This document shows, piece by piece, positions 50,105 to 59,554 of a stretch of DNA of 64,000 nucleotides (position 1 is its first letter; every line of letters begins with the position of its first letter). The stretch covers positions 1,364,001-1,428,000 of the forward strand of contig CAWISR010000003.1 in the NCBI GenBank assembly GCA_963838845.1. The letters are read 5' to 3'. Origin of the DNA: CAVRXQ01 sp963838845 (GTDB lineage: Bacteria > Actinomycetota > Acidimicrobiia > Acidimicrobiales > Bog-793). Both the position numbers and the translations under genes were made by a program. Below the pieces are notes generated by a model. That model did not search any database. It had not been told where the DNA came from and saw only the letters and a program-made list of their open reading frames with translations.

Positions 50105-51087
50105 GTGTCCCGCAGCTCCCTTCCGGTGAGGTTGATGAACACCGTCTCGAGACTCGGCTCTGTCACCGACAGGTCGGCGACGTCGTAACCGCCACCTTCG
50201 GCAGCGGCGACCACGCGTCCGACGACGCGTGAGCCGTCTTGCACGTGCAGCTCGAGGCCGACGTCGGACTGTCGGGTGCGCGCGACGCCCTCGATCTCTC
50301 CTTGCAGGAGCTTCGCGAGGGCGTCCTGGTCGCCGGAAGCCTTCACTGTGATGATCGTGTCGACGCCGACGCTGCGCTTGAGGTTCGTTGGCGTGTCGAG
50401 TGCGAGGAAACGACCATGGTCCATGATCGCCACGCGCCGGCAGAGCTGGTCGGCCTCTTCCATGTAATGCGTCATGAGGACGATCGTCTGTCCGTCCCCG
50501 TTCAGGTCACGCAGCAAGTCCCACAACGACAGTCGGCTCTGGGGATCGAGTCCCGACGTCGGCTCGTCCATGAACAACACCGCAGGGCGATGGAAGATCG
50601 AGCGGGCGACCATGAGTCGCTGCGCCATTCCTCCCGACAGTGCGTACACGGAGGCCTTCGCCCACTTCGCAAGCTGGAATCGCTCGAGCAGCTCGTCGGC
50701 CACCCGCCGCGAGCGGGTTGCCCCCATTCCGAACAGCCGGCCGTGGAAATAGAGGTTTTCAAAGACCGTGAGCTGGCGGTCGAGCGTGTTCGTCTGGGAG
50801 ACGACGCCGATGATCTGTTTCGCGAGCGCCGGGTGGGCAACGACGTCGATGCCGCCGACGAAGGCGCGCCCCGAGGTCGGGATCACCCGCGTCGTCAACA
50901 TCCCGGCGGTCGTCGTCTTCCCGGCCCCGTTCGGACCGAGCAGCCCGAAGATCTCGCCCCGTTCGACGGTGAGGTTCAGTTCATCGACGGCTTTGAAGTC
51001 CGTCCCGGGGTAGATCTTCGTGAGTTGGATCGTTTCGATGATCGCGTCCGACACCCGCTCGGCAGCCGTCGAGCCGTCGACGCTCAC
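50101..51087 (-). CDS. ABC transporter ATP-binding protein (DrrA-like)
   Basis: The 328-residue ATPase has Walker A GPNGAGKTTTAGML, Q-loop VSQTNTLDRQLTV, signature LSGGMAQRLMVARSI, Walker B VLFMDEPTSGLDP and switch LMTHYMEEADQL. A C-terminal domain (after about 215) is typical of drug-export DrrA proteins. GTG 51087 overlaps the valS stop by four bases, so the exporter is co-translated with the tRNA synthetase. Confidence 0.93.
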   Translation of the reverse strand: MSVDGSTAAERVSDAIIETIQLTKIYPGTDFKAVDELNLTVERGEIFGLLGPNGAGKTTTAGMLTTRVIPTSGRAFVGGIDVVAHPALAKQIIGVVSQTNTLDRQLTVFENLYFHGRLFGMGATRSRRVADELLERFQLAKWAKASVYALSGGMAQRLMVARSIFHRPAVLFMDEPTSGLDPQSRLSLWDLLRDLNGDGQTIVLMTHYMEEADQLCRRVAIMDHGRFLALDTPTNLKRSVGVDTIITVKASGDQDALAKLLQGEIEGVARTRQSDVGLELHVQDGSRVVGRVVAAAEGGGYDVADLSVTEPSLETVFINLTGRELRDT

Positions 51088-53672
51088 GAAGCCGCCATCC
51101 CCTCGGCGAGGTCGACGGTGGTCTCGATCGTTGCGCCGCGCTCTTCAAAGCAGAGCTCCTCGACGACGCCCGCCGAAGTGAGCTCATCGGCGGCGGACGC
51201 GATGCGGGCGATGGCGTCGGGCGGACCACTCACTTCGACGCGGCGCACCGGCGAACGCATGGAGGTCTTCGCGTCGGACTTCGCGCGGCGGATCGCGCTG
51301 AGCACCGAGCCGACGTCGTGAAGGATGTGGACGTCGCCCCACCCGGCGAACTCGTCGGTCGTCGGCCACCGGGCACGGTGGATCGAATCGTCGTGGTTCC
51401 ACGACCACACCTCCTCGGTGACGAACGGCAGGAACGGCGCGAACAGGCGCAGCTGGACGTCGAGCGCGACTGAGAGCGCGCTCCGAGCAGACGGGGCGTC
51501 GGCCCCGCCGTAGGCGCGGGCCTTCACGAGTTCGAGGTAATCGTCGCAGAAGGTCCAAAAGAACTGCTCGGCCTCCTCAAGGGCCCGCGCGTGCTCGTAC
51601 GTCGCCAGGGATTCCGTCGCCACCGTGACGACGCCCTTCAGCCTCGCCAGCATCGACAGATCAAGGGCGTTCGTCACGGCGCCAGACGGCGATTCGTTCT
51701 CGGTTCGCTCTAGGACAAAGCGCGACGCGTTGAGGATCTTGATCGCGAGTCGCCGTCCGATGCGCATCTGCTGTTCGTCCAGGATGAGGTCAACGCCGAG
51801 GCGCCCGGATCCCGCCCAATAACGCACCGCGTCGGTTCCGTGTGCGTCGAAGTATTCCGAAGGCAGCAGGGTGTCTCCCTTCGACTTCGACAGTTTCTTG
51901 CGATCCGGGTCGCGGATGAACCCGGAGATCGCGACGTCGCTCCAGGGGATGGTCCCGTGTTCGTCCTCCGAACGGACCACGGTCGAGAACAGCCAGGTGC
52001 GGATGATGTCGTGTGCCTGGGGTCGGAGGTCCATCGGAAAGACGCGTGCGAAGTACTCCGGGTCGGCGATCCAGCGCCCGGCGATCTGCGGGGTAAGCGA
52101 CGACGTCGCCCAGGTGTCCATCACGTCGGGGTCGGCGGCGAATCCACCGGGTTTGCCGCGCTGGTCCTCGCCGAATCCCGGGGGCGGCGCCGTCGACGGG
52201 TCGACGGGCAGGACGTCTTCGGTCGCGATGATCGGCCGATCGTCGAGAACGCTGCCGTCTTCGTCGATCGGATACCAGACGGGGAAGGGGACGCCGTAGA
52301 AACGCTGGCGCGAGATGTTCCAGTCACCGGTCAGCCCGTTGATCCACGCCTCGTATCGCGTTCGCATGTAGTCCGGGTGCCAGGCAATCCTCCGACCGGC
52401 GTCGATCAGCTGGGCGCGTTGTTCCATCGTCTTCACGTACCACTGGCGCGAAGCGACGATCTCGAGCGGGTGCTCGCCTTTTTCGTAGAAGTTGACGAAG
52501 TGGGTGATCTGGCGCGGGTCTCCGACGAGGTCCCCGGATTCCCGCAGGAGATCCGCGATGCGCAGGCGCGCCTTCGCCGTCGAGAGTCCCTCGAGCGCTT
52601 CGTAGTTGCGCAGCGCCCTTTCCGGATCCTTCGACTCCCATCCGACTTCGCCGAAGGGTGCGTGCTCGAGCCGTCCCGCCCTGCCGACGATCGTGCGTGT
52701 CGGCAACGAGAACTCCCGCCACCAGGTCACGTCCGTGAGGTCGCCGAAGGTGCAGACCATGGCGATGCCGGTGCCCTTCTCCGGGTCCGCAAGCGGGTGT
52801 CCGACGATCGGGACCTCGACGCCGAAAAGCGGCGTGATCGCCGACTGCCCGATCAGGCGGGCGTTCTTTGCGTCTTTCGGATTTGTGACGAGGGCGACGC
52901 ACGCCGGGATCAGCTCCGGGCGGGTCGTCTCGATCTCGATCGGGCGCCGAGCGTCGGCGGATTGGAAACGCACGCGGTGAAACGCCGAGGGCACCTCGCG
53001 GTCTTCGAGTTCGGCCTGCGCGACGGCGCTTTGGAAATCCACGTCCCAGAGCGTCGGCGCCTCTTGCCGGTAGGCGCGACCCTTTTCGACGAGGTGCAGG
53101 AACGCAAGCTGCGAGGTCTCTTGTGCGATGGGGCTGATCGTCGTGTACTTCGTCGACCAGTCGACCGAGAGTCCGAGTCGCCGGAAGACCTCCTCGTATG
53201 CCTGTTCGTCCCGGTGCGTGAGCTCGTGGCACAACTCGACGAAATTCGGCCTCGAGATCGGGATCTGGCCGGACCCGGGTTTCGCGGGCGGCCGGAACGA
53301 CGCGTCGTGCGGAACGCTCGGATCGCAACGGACGCCGTAGAAGTTCTGGACGCGGCGCTCCGTTGCGAGACCGTTGTCATCCCAGCCGATGGGGTAGAAG
53401 ACGGCCTTGCCGCGCATGCGCCAGTAGCGGGCGACGATGTCAGTCTGCGTGAAGGAAAAGACGTGACCGATGTGAAGGGTGCCCGAGACGGTCGGGGGAG
53501 GGGTGTCGATCGCGTACACCTCGGACCGTGGTCGTGTGGCGTCGAAGCCGTAAATGCCGTCGGTCTCCCAGCGCGCGCTCCAGCGTTCCTCCAAACCGTC
53601 GAGGCTTGGGCGTTCGGGGACGCGAGTTGGTTCTGCGGTCGAGCGGGAAGGAGCGATCGCTGATCCGCTCAC
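51084..53672 (-). CDS. valS: Valyl-tRNA synthetase, archaeal/Streptomyces-like subtype
   Basis: The 862-residue class I synthetase has the HIGH motif in PPPTVSGTLHIGHVFSF, the KMSKS equivalent in DRKKLSKSKGDTLLPSEYF and an editing domain between (FHRVRFQSADARRPIEIETT). The segment GWDDNGLATERRVQNFYG marks the subtype shared by archaea, Rickettsia and some Actinobacteria rather than the common bacterial form. It charges tRNA-Val. GTG 53672 starts it. It is divergent from cysS and overlaps the DrrA-like gene downstream. Confidence 0.96.
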   Translation of the reverse strand: MSGSAIAPSRSTAEPTRVPERPSLDGLEERWSARWETDGIYGFDATRPRSEVYAIDTPPPTVSGTLHIGHVFSFTQTDIVARYWRMRGKAVFYPIGWDDNGLATERRVQNFYGVRCDPSVPHDASFRPPAKPGSGQIPISRPNFVELCHELTHRDEQAYEEVFRRLGLSVDWSTKYTTISPIAQETSQLAFLHLVEKGRAYRQEAPTLWDVDFQSAVAQAELEDREVPSAFHRVRFQSADARRPIEIETTRPELIPACVALVTNPKDAKNARLIGQSAITPLFGVEVPIVGHPLADPEKGTGIAMVCTFGDLTDVTWWREFSLPTRTIVGRAGRLEHAPFGEVGWESKDPERALRNYEALEGLSTAKARLRIADLLRESGDLVGDPRQITHFVNFYEKGEHPLEIVASRQWYVKTMEQRAQLIDAGRRIAWHPDYMRTRYEAWINGLTGDWNISRQRFYGVPFPVWYPIDEDGSVLDDRPIIATEDVLPVDPSTAPPPGFGEDQRGKPGGFAADPDVMDTWATSSLTPQIAGRWIADPEYFARVFPMDLRPQAHDIIRTWLFSTVVRSEDEHGTIPWSDVAISGFIRDPDRKKLSKSKGDTLLPSEYFDAHGTDAVRYWAGSGRLGVDLILDEQQMRIGRRLAIKILNASRFVLERTENESPSGAVTNALDLSMLARLKGVVTVATESLATYEHARALEEAEQFFWTFCDDYLELVKARAYGGADAPSARSALSVALDVQLRLFAPFLPFVTEEVWSWNHDDSIHRARWPTTDEFAGWGDVHILHDVGSVLSAIRRAKSDAKTSMRSPVRRVEVSGPPDAIARIASAADELTSAGVVEELCFEERGATIETTVDLAEGMAAS

Positions 53673-53742
53673 TTCGTCGCGTGACCGATTTTCTCGGCCC
53701 TGAGCAGGTCTTGGACAGGCATTGGACTAGTACCGTAGCGGG

Positions 53743-55098
53743 ATGCTCCGACTGCACGACACGGCCTCTCGACGCCTCCGCGAGCTGTCGCTGCGCAGGT
53801 CCGGCGAGATCGGCTTCTACGTGTGCGGGCCGACGGTCTACGGCTCTCCGCACATCGGCCACGGTCGGTTTGCACTCGTCTACGACGTATTGCGCCGCTA
53901 CCTCGAATCCGAGGGGCTGCGCGTGACACACGTCTCGAACGTCACCGACGTCGACGACAAGATCATCGAGCGCGCCCGGATCGAAGGGCGATCGTGGCAA
54001 GACGTGGCGATCGACGCCGAGGCGGAGTGGTGGGACGTCATGGACAAGATGGGCCTCTTGCGGCCGAGCGCCATCCCCCACGCCACCGAGTACATCGATG
54101 AGATGGTCGAATTCATCGGCATGCTGTTGGCGGCGGGACAGGCCTACGACACGGCGGACGGTGTCTACCTCGACATCTCCTCGGTGCCCGATTACGGACT
54201 CTTGAAGCACCAGGACATCGCCGAGCTGCGAGCCGGGGCGCGGGTCGAAATCGACGAGCTGAAGCGCTCGCCGGTCGATTTCGCGCTCTGGAAGAAGGCG
54301 AAGCCGGACGAGCCGACCTGGCCGGCGAAGTTCGGAGAGGGAAGGCCGGGTTGGCACACCGAGTGCGTCGTGATGTCGCTCGCATTGTTGGGCGAGGGAT
54401 TCGACCTCCACGGCGGGGGAGAGGACCTCATCTTCCCGCATCACGAGAACGAGCGCGCCCAGGCGGTCGCCGACCACAAGACGTTCGCCCAGTTCTGGAT
54501 GCACAACGGCCTCGTCCGAGTCGGCGGCGAGAAGATGTCGAAGTCCCTCGGCAACACGACGACGCTCGCTGAGGTCCTTTCGACCTCGGATCCCCGCGCC
54601 TACCGGCTCTTGGTCCTGCAGTCTCACTACCGCCAGCCGATCGAGGTCGCCGAGCAGCAGTTCGAGGACGCCAGCCAGGCACTCGCCCGCATCGACGCGC
54701 TCGCCCGGCGATTCGCCGACGCGCCTTTCCACCCCGAGCTCGATTCGGTCGGCGAGCTCGACAAGGCGTTCCGGTCGGCGATGGACGACGACCTCGACAC
54801 CCCACGGGCGCTCAGTGCGTTGTTTAGCGCGCTGCGCCAGGCGAACGCGCTCGCCGACGCCGGCGAGGCTCGGGCGGGGGGAGCGCTCGCCCGGAGGACC
54901 TTGCAGCTCTTCGACCTCCTCGGCGTCGAGTCGCAGGCCGAGGTCGAGATCCCCGAAGAGATCGTGGCGCTCGTTCGCGACCGCGACGCCGCCCGGGTCG
55001 GGAAGGACTTCGACGCCGCGGACCGGCTGCGTTGGGAAATCGAACAGCGGGGATTCGTCGTCGAGGACACACCCGCGGGTACCCGCGTCCACCGCTGA
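53743..55098 (+). CDS. cysS: Cysteinyl-tRNA synthetase
   Basis: The 451-residue enzyme has the zinc and HIGH region FYVCGPTVYGSPHIGHGRF, further zinc ligands in GWHTECVVMS and FDLHGGGEDLIFPHHENE, and KMSKS in GEKMSKSLGNTT. Its length and C-terminal anticodon domain fit CysS; the mycothiol ligase MshC is shorter (about 410) and lacks this C-terminal part. It charges tRNA-Cys in the cytosol. It starts 70 bases from the divergent valS. Confidence 0.95.
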   Translation: MLRLHDTASRRLRELSLRRSGEIGFYVCGPTVYGSPHIGHGRFALVYDVLRRYLESEGLRVTHVSNVTDVDDKIIERARIEGRSWQDVAIDAEAEWWDVMDKMGLLRPSAIPHATEYIDEMVEFIGMLLAAGQAYDTADGVYLDISSVPDYGLLKHQDIAELRAGARVEIDELKRSPVDFALWKKAKPDEPTWPAKFGEGRPGWHTECVVMSLALLGEGFDLHGGGEDLIFPHHENERAQAVADHKTFAQFWMHNGLVRVGGEKMSKSLGNTTTLAEVLSTSDPRAYRLLVLQSHYRQPIEVAEQQFEDASQALARIDALARRFADAPFHPELDSVGELDKAFRSAMDDDLDTPRALSALFSALRQANALADAGEARAGGALARRTLQLFDLLGVESQAEVEIPEEIVALVRDRDAARVGKDFDAADRLRWEIEQRGFVVEDTPAGTRVHR

Positions 55099-55193
55099 AG
55101 AGCGAGTCGAGCCGGTCGACACCTTCGCGGGCGGTCGCGACGGCGCGACGACCTCGGAGAGGTCAAGTTGGCGCCGGGTCGCGAGTTTTTTAG

Positions 55194-55221
55194 TTGCACG
55201 TGCCGAAATCGCTGGTAACCT
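55194..55221 (+). promoter_or_regulatory. Putative sigma-70-type promoter of the cold-shock gene
   Basis: TTGCAC (55194-55199) and TAACCT (55216-55221) are separated by 16 bases. The implied leader of about 140 bases before GTG 55367 is consistent with the long structured leaders of cold-shock mRNAs. The rest of 55099-55366 shows no open reading frame of interest. Confidence 0.5.
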
Positions 55222-55366
55222 CCGTTCTGAGAGAACGCTGACCATCGTGGCCGTCCGCCGACGACGCTCCCCCCAAACCAAATGCACGGGCATGAGCGCG
55301 TCTCGGACATCGCCATCGGCGGTCCCTCTCGATAGACACTGAAAGACAAGAAGGGGGATCGCCGAC

Positions 55367-55567
55367 GTGGCGACCGGAACTGTGAAGTGGTTCAACGCTG
55401 AGAAGGGCTACGGCTTTATCAGCCAAGAAGGGGGGGCCGACGTGTTCGTCCATCACTCGGCCATCCAGATGAACGGCTACCGGACACTCGAAGAGGGCCA
55501 GCAGGTCGAATTCGAGGTCCAAGAGGGCCAGAAGGGCCTCCAGGCGGCGAACGTCCGCCCGGCTTAA
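55367..55567 (+). CDS. cspA: Cold-shock protein (CspA family)
   Basis: The 66-residue single OB-fold protein starts MATGTVKWFNAEKGYGFISQ (RNP1 KGYGFI) and has DVFVHHSAIQ (RNP2), with the usual length. It binds single-stranded RNA/DNA and melts mRNA structure. GTG 55367 follows AAGGGGG. A perfect hairpin at 55579-55601 lies just after the stop. Confidence 0.97.
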   Translation: MATGTVKWFNAEKGYGFISQEGGADVFVHHSAIQMNGYRTLEEGQQVEFEVQEGQKGLQAANVRPA

Positions 55568-55578
55568 TTCCCGGCGTT

Positions 55579-55601
55579 CCGACGGGCCTCTGGCCCGTCG
55601 G
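55579..55601 (+). terminator. Hairpin after cspA: CCGACGGGCC-TCT-GGCCCGTCGG
   Basis: A perfect ten-base GC-rich stem with a three-base loop begins 12 bases after the cspA stop. A T-run is absent, as in many high-GC terminators. It separates cspA from gmd. Confidence 0.7.
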
Positions 55602-55698
55602 GCGACCGGTGTTGCGACGACACCCTGCCCACCTGGGTCGCGCCCGCGTGCTCGCGAGCATGTTTGCGGCCCCGACTGACCTGGCCTAGAACAGGACG

Positions 55699-56661
55699 AT
55701 GCCCCGACGTGCCCTGATCACCGGCGTGACCGGCCAAGACGGCTCGTATCTCGCCGAGTTCCTCCTCGAAAAGGGCTACGAGGTGATCGGCATGGTGCGC
55801 CGCTCGAGCACACTGAACTTCGAGCGCGTCGCGCACATCCAGGACAAGATCACGCTCGTCCCCGGCGAGATGCTCGACGAGATGTCGATCATCAACGTGT
55901 TGAAGGAGTGGGCACCGGACGAGGTCTACAACCTCGCCGCGCAGTCGTTCGTGCAGACCTCGTTCAGCCAGCCGGTGTTCACCGGTGAGGCGACGGCCCT
56001 CGGCGTCACGCGGGTGCTCGACGCGATCCGTTTCGTCAATCCCGAGATCCGCTTCTACCAGGCGTCGTCTTCAGAGATGTTCGGCAAGGTGGGCGAGGTG
56101 CCCCAGAACGAGCGCACCCCGTTCCACCCGCGCAGCCCGTATGGGGTGGCGAAGGTCTACGGCCACTGGATCACTGTCAATTACCGCGAGAGCTACGGCC
56201 TCCACGCCACGTCGGGGATCCTCTTCAACCATGAAAGCCCGCGCCGGGGTCTCGAGTTCGTGACCCGCAAGGTGACGAACGCCGCGGCGCGTATCGCGAT
56301 CGGTCATGAGCGAGAGATCCACCTCGGCAACCTCGACGCGGTAAGGGACTGGGGTTTCGCCGGCGACTACGTCCGGGCGATGTGGCAGATGCTCCAGCAA
56401 GACGCCCCCGATGACTTCGTCGTCGCGACGGGAGAGACGCACTCGGTGAGAGAGCTGTGCGACTTGGCCTTCGCGCATGTGGGGTTGAACTGGGAGGACC
56501 ACGTCGTCGTTGACGAGAAGTTCTTCCGCCCGGCCGAGGTCGACGCGCTCGTCGGCGACTCCTCGAAAGCCCGCAGCCTCCTTGGGTGGAAGCCAGAGGT
56601 CGACTTCGCCGGGCTCGTGGCGATGATGGTCGACGCCGACCTCGCGTCCTTGCGCCGGTAG
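55699..56661 (+). CDS. gmd: GDP-mannose 4,6-dehydratase
   Basis: The 320-residue extended SDR has TGVTGQDGSYLAEFLLEKGY for NADP binding, the specific VRRSSTLNFERV region, YQASSSEMFGKVGEVPQ with the catalytic Ser/Thr region, YGVAK and the ILFNHESPRRGLEFVTRKV motif. It makes GDP-4-keto-6-deoxymannose for deoxyhexose glycans. No fcl/GDP-fucose synthase partner is adjacent, so the next step must be encoded elsewhere. Confidence 0.94.
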   Translation: MPRRALITGVTGQDGSYLAEFLLEKGYEVIGMVRRSSTLNFERVAHIQDKITLVPGEMLDEMSIINVLKEWAPDEVYNLAAQSFVQTSFSQPVFTGEATALGVTRVLDAIRFVNPEIRFYQASSSEMFGKVGEVPQNERTPFHPRSPYGVAKVYGHWITVNYRESYGLHATSGILFNHESPRRGLEFVTRKVTNAAARIAIGHEREIHLGNLDAVRDWGFAGDYVRAMWQMLQQDAPDDFVVATGETHSVRELCDLAFAHVGLNWEDHVVVDEKFFRPAEVDALVGDSSKARSLLGWKPEVDFAGLVAMMVDADLASLRR

Positions 56662-56713
56662 TCCTGCCGCTTGGCCCGTTCGGGCCGCTCCCCTTTACGA
56701 TGAGGCGGTTTCC

Positions 56714-57412
56714 ATGGCATCCGCCGTTTCGTTCTCCGAAGTCGTTTCCGTGTCGAGTCGCTTTCCGCTACTCGCCGGCCTGAGCCTTGTCGTCGACGAG
56801 GGCGACGTCGTCCACCTCCGCGGCCCGAACGGGGCCGGCAAGACGAGCCTTCTGCGGGCGTGTGCGGGGCTCGTACCGATCGTCTCTGGGAGTGCGCTCG
56901 TTCTCGGTCACGACCTGCGTCGCGACCGGATCTCCGTGCGGCGTGAGGTTGCCCACCTCGGCCACAAGACCTTCCTCTACGACGACTTGACGGCAGAAGA
57001 GAACGTGCGTTTCGCGGCGCGTTCTATTCGAGCTCCGATTGCTGGTGTCGCCGATGCGCTCGAGCGACTCGAGCTGTCGGGACGTCTGCGGCGCACCTCG
57101 TTCGGACGGCTGTCGGCTGGACAGCGTCGGCGGGTCGCGATCGCGACGGTCCTCGTGCGCAACGCACGGCTCTGGCTCCTCGATGAGCCACACGCCGGAC
57201 TCGACGAGCAAGGTCGCGCCATCCTCGACGCGCTGATCAACGACGCGGCTCGCAACGGCACGACCGTCCTGTTTGCCTCGCACGAGCTCGAACGAGCGCG
57301 CACCGTCGCGCGACGGGTCGTTGAGATGCGGGGCGGTGCATGCGTCGTCGCGCAGGCGGCATCTCCGACGCCGATCGAGGGAGAGTCGGAGGTCGGTCTC
57401 GATGTGGCGTGA
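56714..57412 (+). CDS. ccmA: Haem exporter ATP-binding protein CcmA
   Basis: The 232-residue ATPase has Walker A GPNGAGKTSLLRAC, signature LSAGQRRRVAIATVL and Walker B LWLLDEPHAGLDEQ. The compact form and YDDLTAEENVRFAAR segment are typical of CcmA, which energises haem release from CcmE. It opens the ccm operon; the ccmB start overlaps its last 11 bases. Confidence 0.92.
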   Translation: MASAVSFSEVVSVSSRFPLLAGLSLVVDEGDVVHLRGPNGAGKTSLLRACAGLVPIVSGSALVLGHDLRRDRISVRREVAHLGHKTFLYDDLTAEENVRFAARSIRAPIAGVADALERLELSGRLRRTSFGRLSAGQRRRVAIATVLVRNARLWLLDEPHAGLDEQGRAILDALINDAARNGTTVLFASHELERARTVARRVVEMRGGACVVAQAASPTPIEGESEVGLDVA

Positions 57413-58070
57413 CGCAGCGCTCGTGGCGGGGAAGGACCTGCGCATCGAGATCCGCTCGCGCGTCGCACTCGCCGAGGTGCTCCCGTTTGGGCTCGTGCTG
57501 CTCATCCTTTTCGGGCTGGCGCTCGGACCCGGTCGCCTGGTGCTCGCCGAAGTCGCGGCGGGACTGTTCTGGGTAGCGGTGCTTTTGGCAACGATCCTCG
57601 CCGTGCAACGCTCCTTCGCCATCGAGTCGGCGGACGACGCGAGCGACGGTCTGCGCCTTTCGGGTCTCGACCCGGCGGGCGTGTTCGTGGGCAAGGCACT
57701 CGCGATCGCCGCGCAGCTCGTCGCGCTCGAGATCGTGCTCGCCGTCTGCGGCGCGCTCTTGTTCGATGTGCACCTCAAGGGTGCCGTCGTGCTCGTCGGC
57801 GTTTGCGCCGCGGCGACGATCGGACTCGTCGCGGTCGGCACCGTGTACGGCGTCGTGGCGGCGGGCGCGCGGGTGCGCGAGACGGTGCTTCCCGTTTTGT
57901 TCCTCCCGGTCGTCGCACCGGTGCTCCTCGCCGCGGTCAAGGCGTCGAAGGCGGCGCTCGCCGGCACCCCGTCGGGCGGATACGGCTGGCTCGAGCTGCT
58001 CGGCGTGTTCGCCGTCGTCTACGTGCTCGTCGGCGCCGTCGCGTTCGGACCCTTGCTCGAGGCGCCATGA
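57402..58070 (+). CDS. ccmB: Haem exporter permease CcmB
   Basis: The 222-residue protein has six hydrophobic segments and the CcmB pattern: an N-terminal KDLRIEIRSR, EVLPFGLVLLILFGLALGPG and VQRSFAIESADDASDGLRLS. It is the membrane partner of CcmA. ATG 57402 lies inside the ccmA end; its stop overlaps ccmC (ATGA). Confidence 0.92.
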   Translation: MWRDAALVAGKDLRIEIRSRVALAEVLPFGLVLLILFGLALGPGRLVLAEVAAGLFWVAVLLATILAVQRSFAIESADDASDGLRLSGLDPAGVFVGKALAIAAQLVALEIVLAVCGALLFDVHLKGAVVLVGVCAAATIGLVAVGTVYGVVAAGARVRETVLPVLFLPVVAPVLLAAVKASKAALAGTPSGGYGWLELLGVFAVVYVLVGAVAFGPLLEAP

Positions 58071-58882
58071 CGACCGTTTCGACACCGATCCGCGAGGCGC
58101 CTTCACCGCTCGTGCGACCTGGGGTCGTGGAGACGTCGGCGCGACGGCGTTCGCCGCGCACCCGGAGGGACCTCGTCGTCGACGCGTGCGGCGTTGCGGC
58201 AGTCGTCGGGATCGGTGTCGATGTGTGGCTCGGGCTGTGGGTGACGCCTCCGGACCGAACGCTCGGCAATCTCGTCCGACTCCTTTATATTCACCCCGCC
58301 CTCGCCTGGGTGATGTACCTCGCCTACGGCCTCGCGTTCTTGTCGAGCCTGCTCTACCTGTGGCCGCGGACGCGCGCCCCTCGCTTCGACCATCTGGCCG
58401 GCGCCGCCTCGGAGGTGGGGGTTGTTTTCACGGGTCTCACCCTGGTCACCGGTTCGCTGTGGGGTCGCCCGACGTGGGGGACGTGGTGGACCTGGGACCC
58501 ACTGCTCACGACGACGGCACTCCTTTTCGTGCTCTACCTCGGCTACCTCGCGGTGCGCCGCATTCCCGGCGAGTTCGAGACGAAGGCGAAGCGCTCGGCG
58601 ATCGCGGCTGTGATCGCGTTCATCGACGTGCCGGTCGTGTACTTCTCGGTCCTTTGGTGGAAGAGCCTCCACCAGCTGCCGACGGTCGACGATCCCGTCA
58701 CGGGCAAGACCTACGTGCACGGCTCGATGGCCTGGACGTTGCTGCTTTCGTTCGTCGTGTTCGCCCTCGCGTTCGTCTGGCTTGTCGTTAATCGCTACCG
58801 CCTTGCGGTGCTGGCTACGCGTGAGAACGACGCATCGCTCGCGATCGCCCTCGCCGAGCGCCGCGAGGAGGTCGGGACGTGA
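58067..58882 (+). CDS. ccmC: Cytochrome c biogenesis protein CcmC
   Basis: The 271-residue membrane protein has the haem-handling tryptophan-rich WGTWWTWDPLLTT and six membrane segments, with conserved His residues in YIHPALAW and WWKSLHQLPTV. It loads haem onto CcmE on the outer face of the membrane. About 35 extra basic residues precede the first membrane segment. Its stop overlaps the start of ccmD (GTGA). Confidence 0.94.
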   Translation: MTTVSTPIREAPSPLVRPGVVETSARRRSPRTRRDLVVDACGVAAVVGIGVDVWLGLWVTPPDRTLGNLVRLLYIHPALAWVMYLAYGLAFLSSLLYLWPRTRAPRFDHLAGAASEVGVVFTGLTLVTGSLWGRPTWGTWWTWDPLLTTTALLFVLYLGYLAVRRIPGEFETKAKRSAIAAVIAFIDVPVVYFSVLWWKSLHQLPTVDDPVTGKTYVHGSMAWTLLLSFVVFALAFVWLVVNRYRLAVLATRENDASLAIALAERREEVGT

Positions 58883-59055
58883 GCCCCTACATCGTCGCTG
58901 GCTACGTCGTCGCGCTCAGCACGCTCACGCTGTACGGCGCGACCCTCCTCGCCAGGGTGCGCGCCGCGCGACGCCGCCTCGAGACGGTGGAGATCGATGA
59001 TCACGCCACCGATGGGCGCGACGGAGGGACGGGCCGGGCCGCCGAACAGCCGTGA
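58879..59055 (+). CDS. ccmD: CcmD-like small membrane protein
   Basis: A 58-codon frame from GTG 58879, overlapping the ccmC stop, encodes a short N-terminus (SPYIVAGY), one membrane helix (VVALSTLTLYGATLLA) and a basic then acidic tail (RVRAARRRLETVEID). This matches CcmD in size, topology and location between ccmC and ccmE. CcmD helps release haem-CcmE from the CcmABC complex. Confidence 0.82.
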   Translation: MSPYIVAGYVVALSTLTLYGATLLARVRAARRRLETVEIDDHATDGRDGGTGRAAEQP

Positions 59056-59092
59056 AGCGCGTTCTCCCCAACGCCGTAGGACGCGACGCCAG

Positions 59093-59554
59093 ATGAGCTC
59101 GCCACCCGTCGCACGGTCGATGCGTGATCGCCAGACGCGTCGCCGCCTCGCGGTCGTCGGCGTCGTGATCGTGGCGGCGATCGGCTTTCTGCTTTACAAG
59201 ACGCTCAGCTCCGCGGTCGTCTACTTCAAGACCGCGAGCGAAGCGGTCGCTGATCGCTCTTCGCTCGGAAACTCGACCTTCCAGATCGAAGGGGTCGTCG
59301 TTCCGCACACCATTCGTCACCTCCGAGACGACGAGTTGAGCTTCGAGATCGCGTCGGGCAAGGTGAAAGTGCCTGTCGAGAACAGAGGCACGCCGCCAGA
59401 GCTGTTCCAAGCGGACATCCCGGTCGTCCTCGTCGGTCACTTCGTCGCGTCGTCGAACCTGTTCTCTTCCGACCAGATCCTCGTCAAGCACTCGAACGAG
59501 TACATCGCCGCACACCCGAACCGGGTGCGAGCGCCGAATGGCTCGATCAGATGA
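59093..59554 (+). CDS. ccmE: Cytochrome c haem chaperone CcmE
   Basis: The 153-residue protein has an N-terminal anchor (LAVVGVVIVAAIGFLLYK) and the CcmE OB-fold: FQIEGVVVPHTI, LSFEIASGKVKVPV, GTPPELFQADIPVVLVGHF and the haem-binding LVKHSNEYIAAHP. The histidine form (H-x-x-x-Y) is kept, unlike the Cys variant of some archaea. ATG 59093 is used; ATG 59120 is possible. Its stop overlaps ccmF. Confidence 0.92.
   Translation: MSSPPVARSMRDRQTRRRLAVVGVVIVAAIGFLLYKTLSSAVVYFKTASEAVADRSSLGNSTFQIEGVVVPHTIRHLRDDELSFEIASGKVKVPVENRGTPPELFQADIPVVLVGHFVASSNLFSSDQILVKHSNEYIAAHPNRVRAPNGSIR

Noticed and set aside
51840..53663. A 607-codon open frame on the plus strand opposite valS
   Set aside because: Arg/Glu/Val-rich shadow with no recognisable domain; valS motifs on the other strand are unambiguous.
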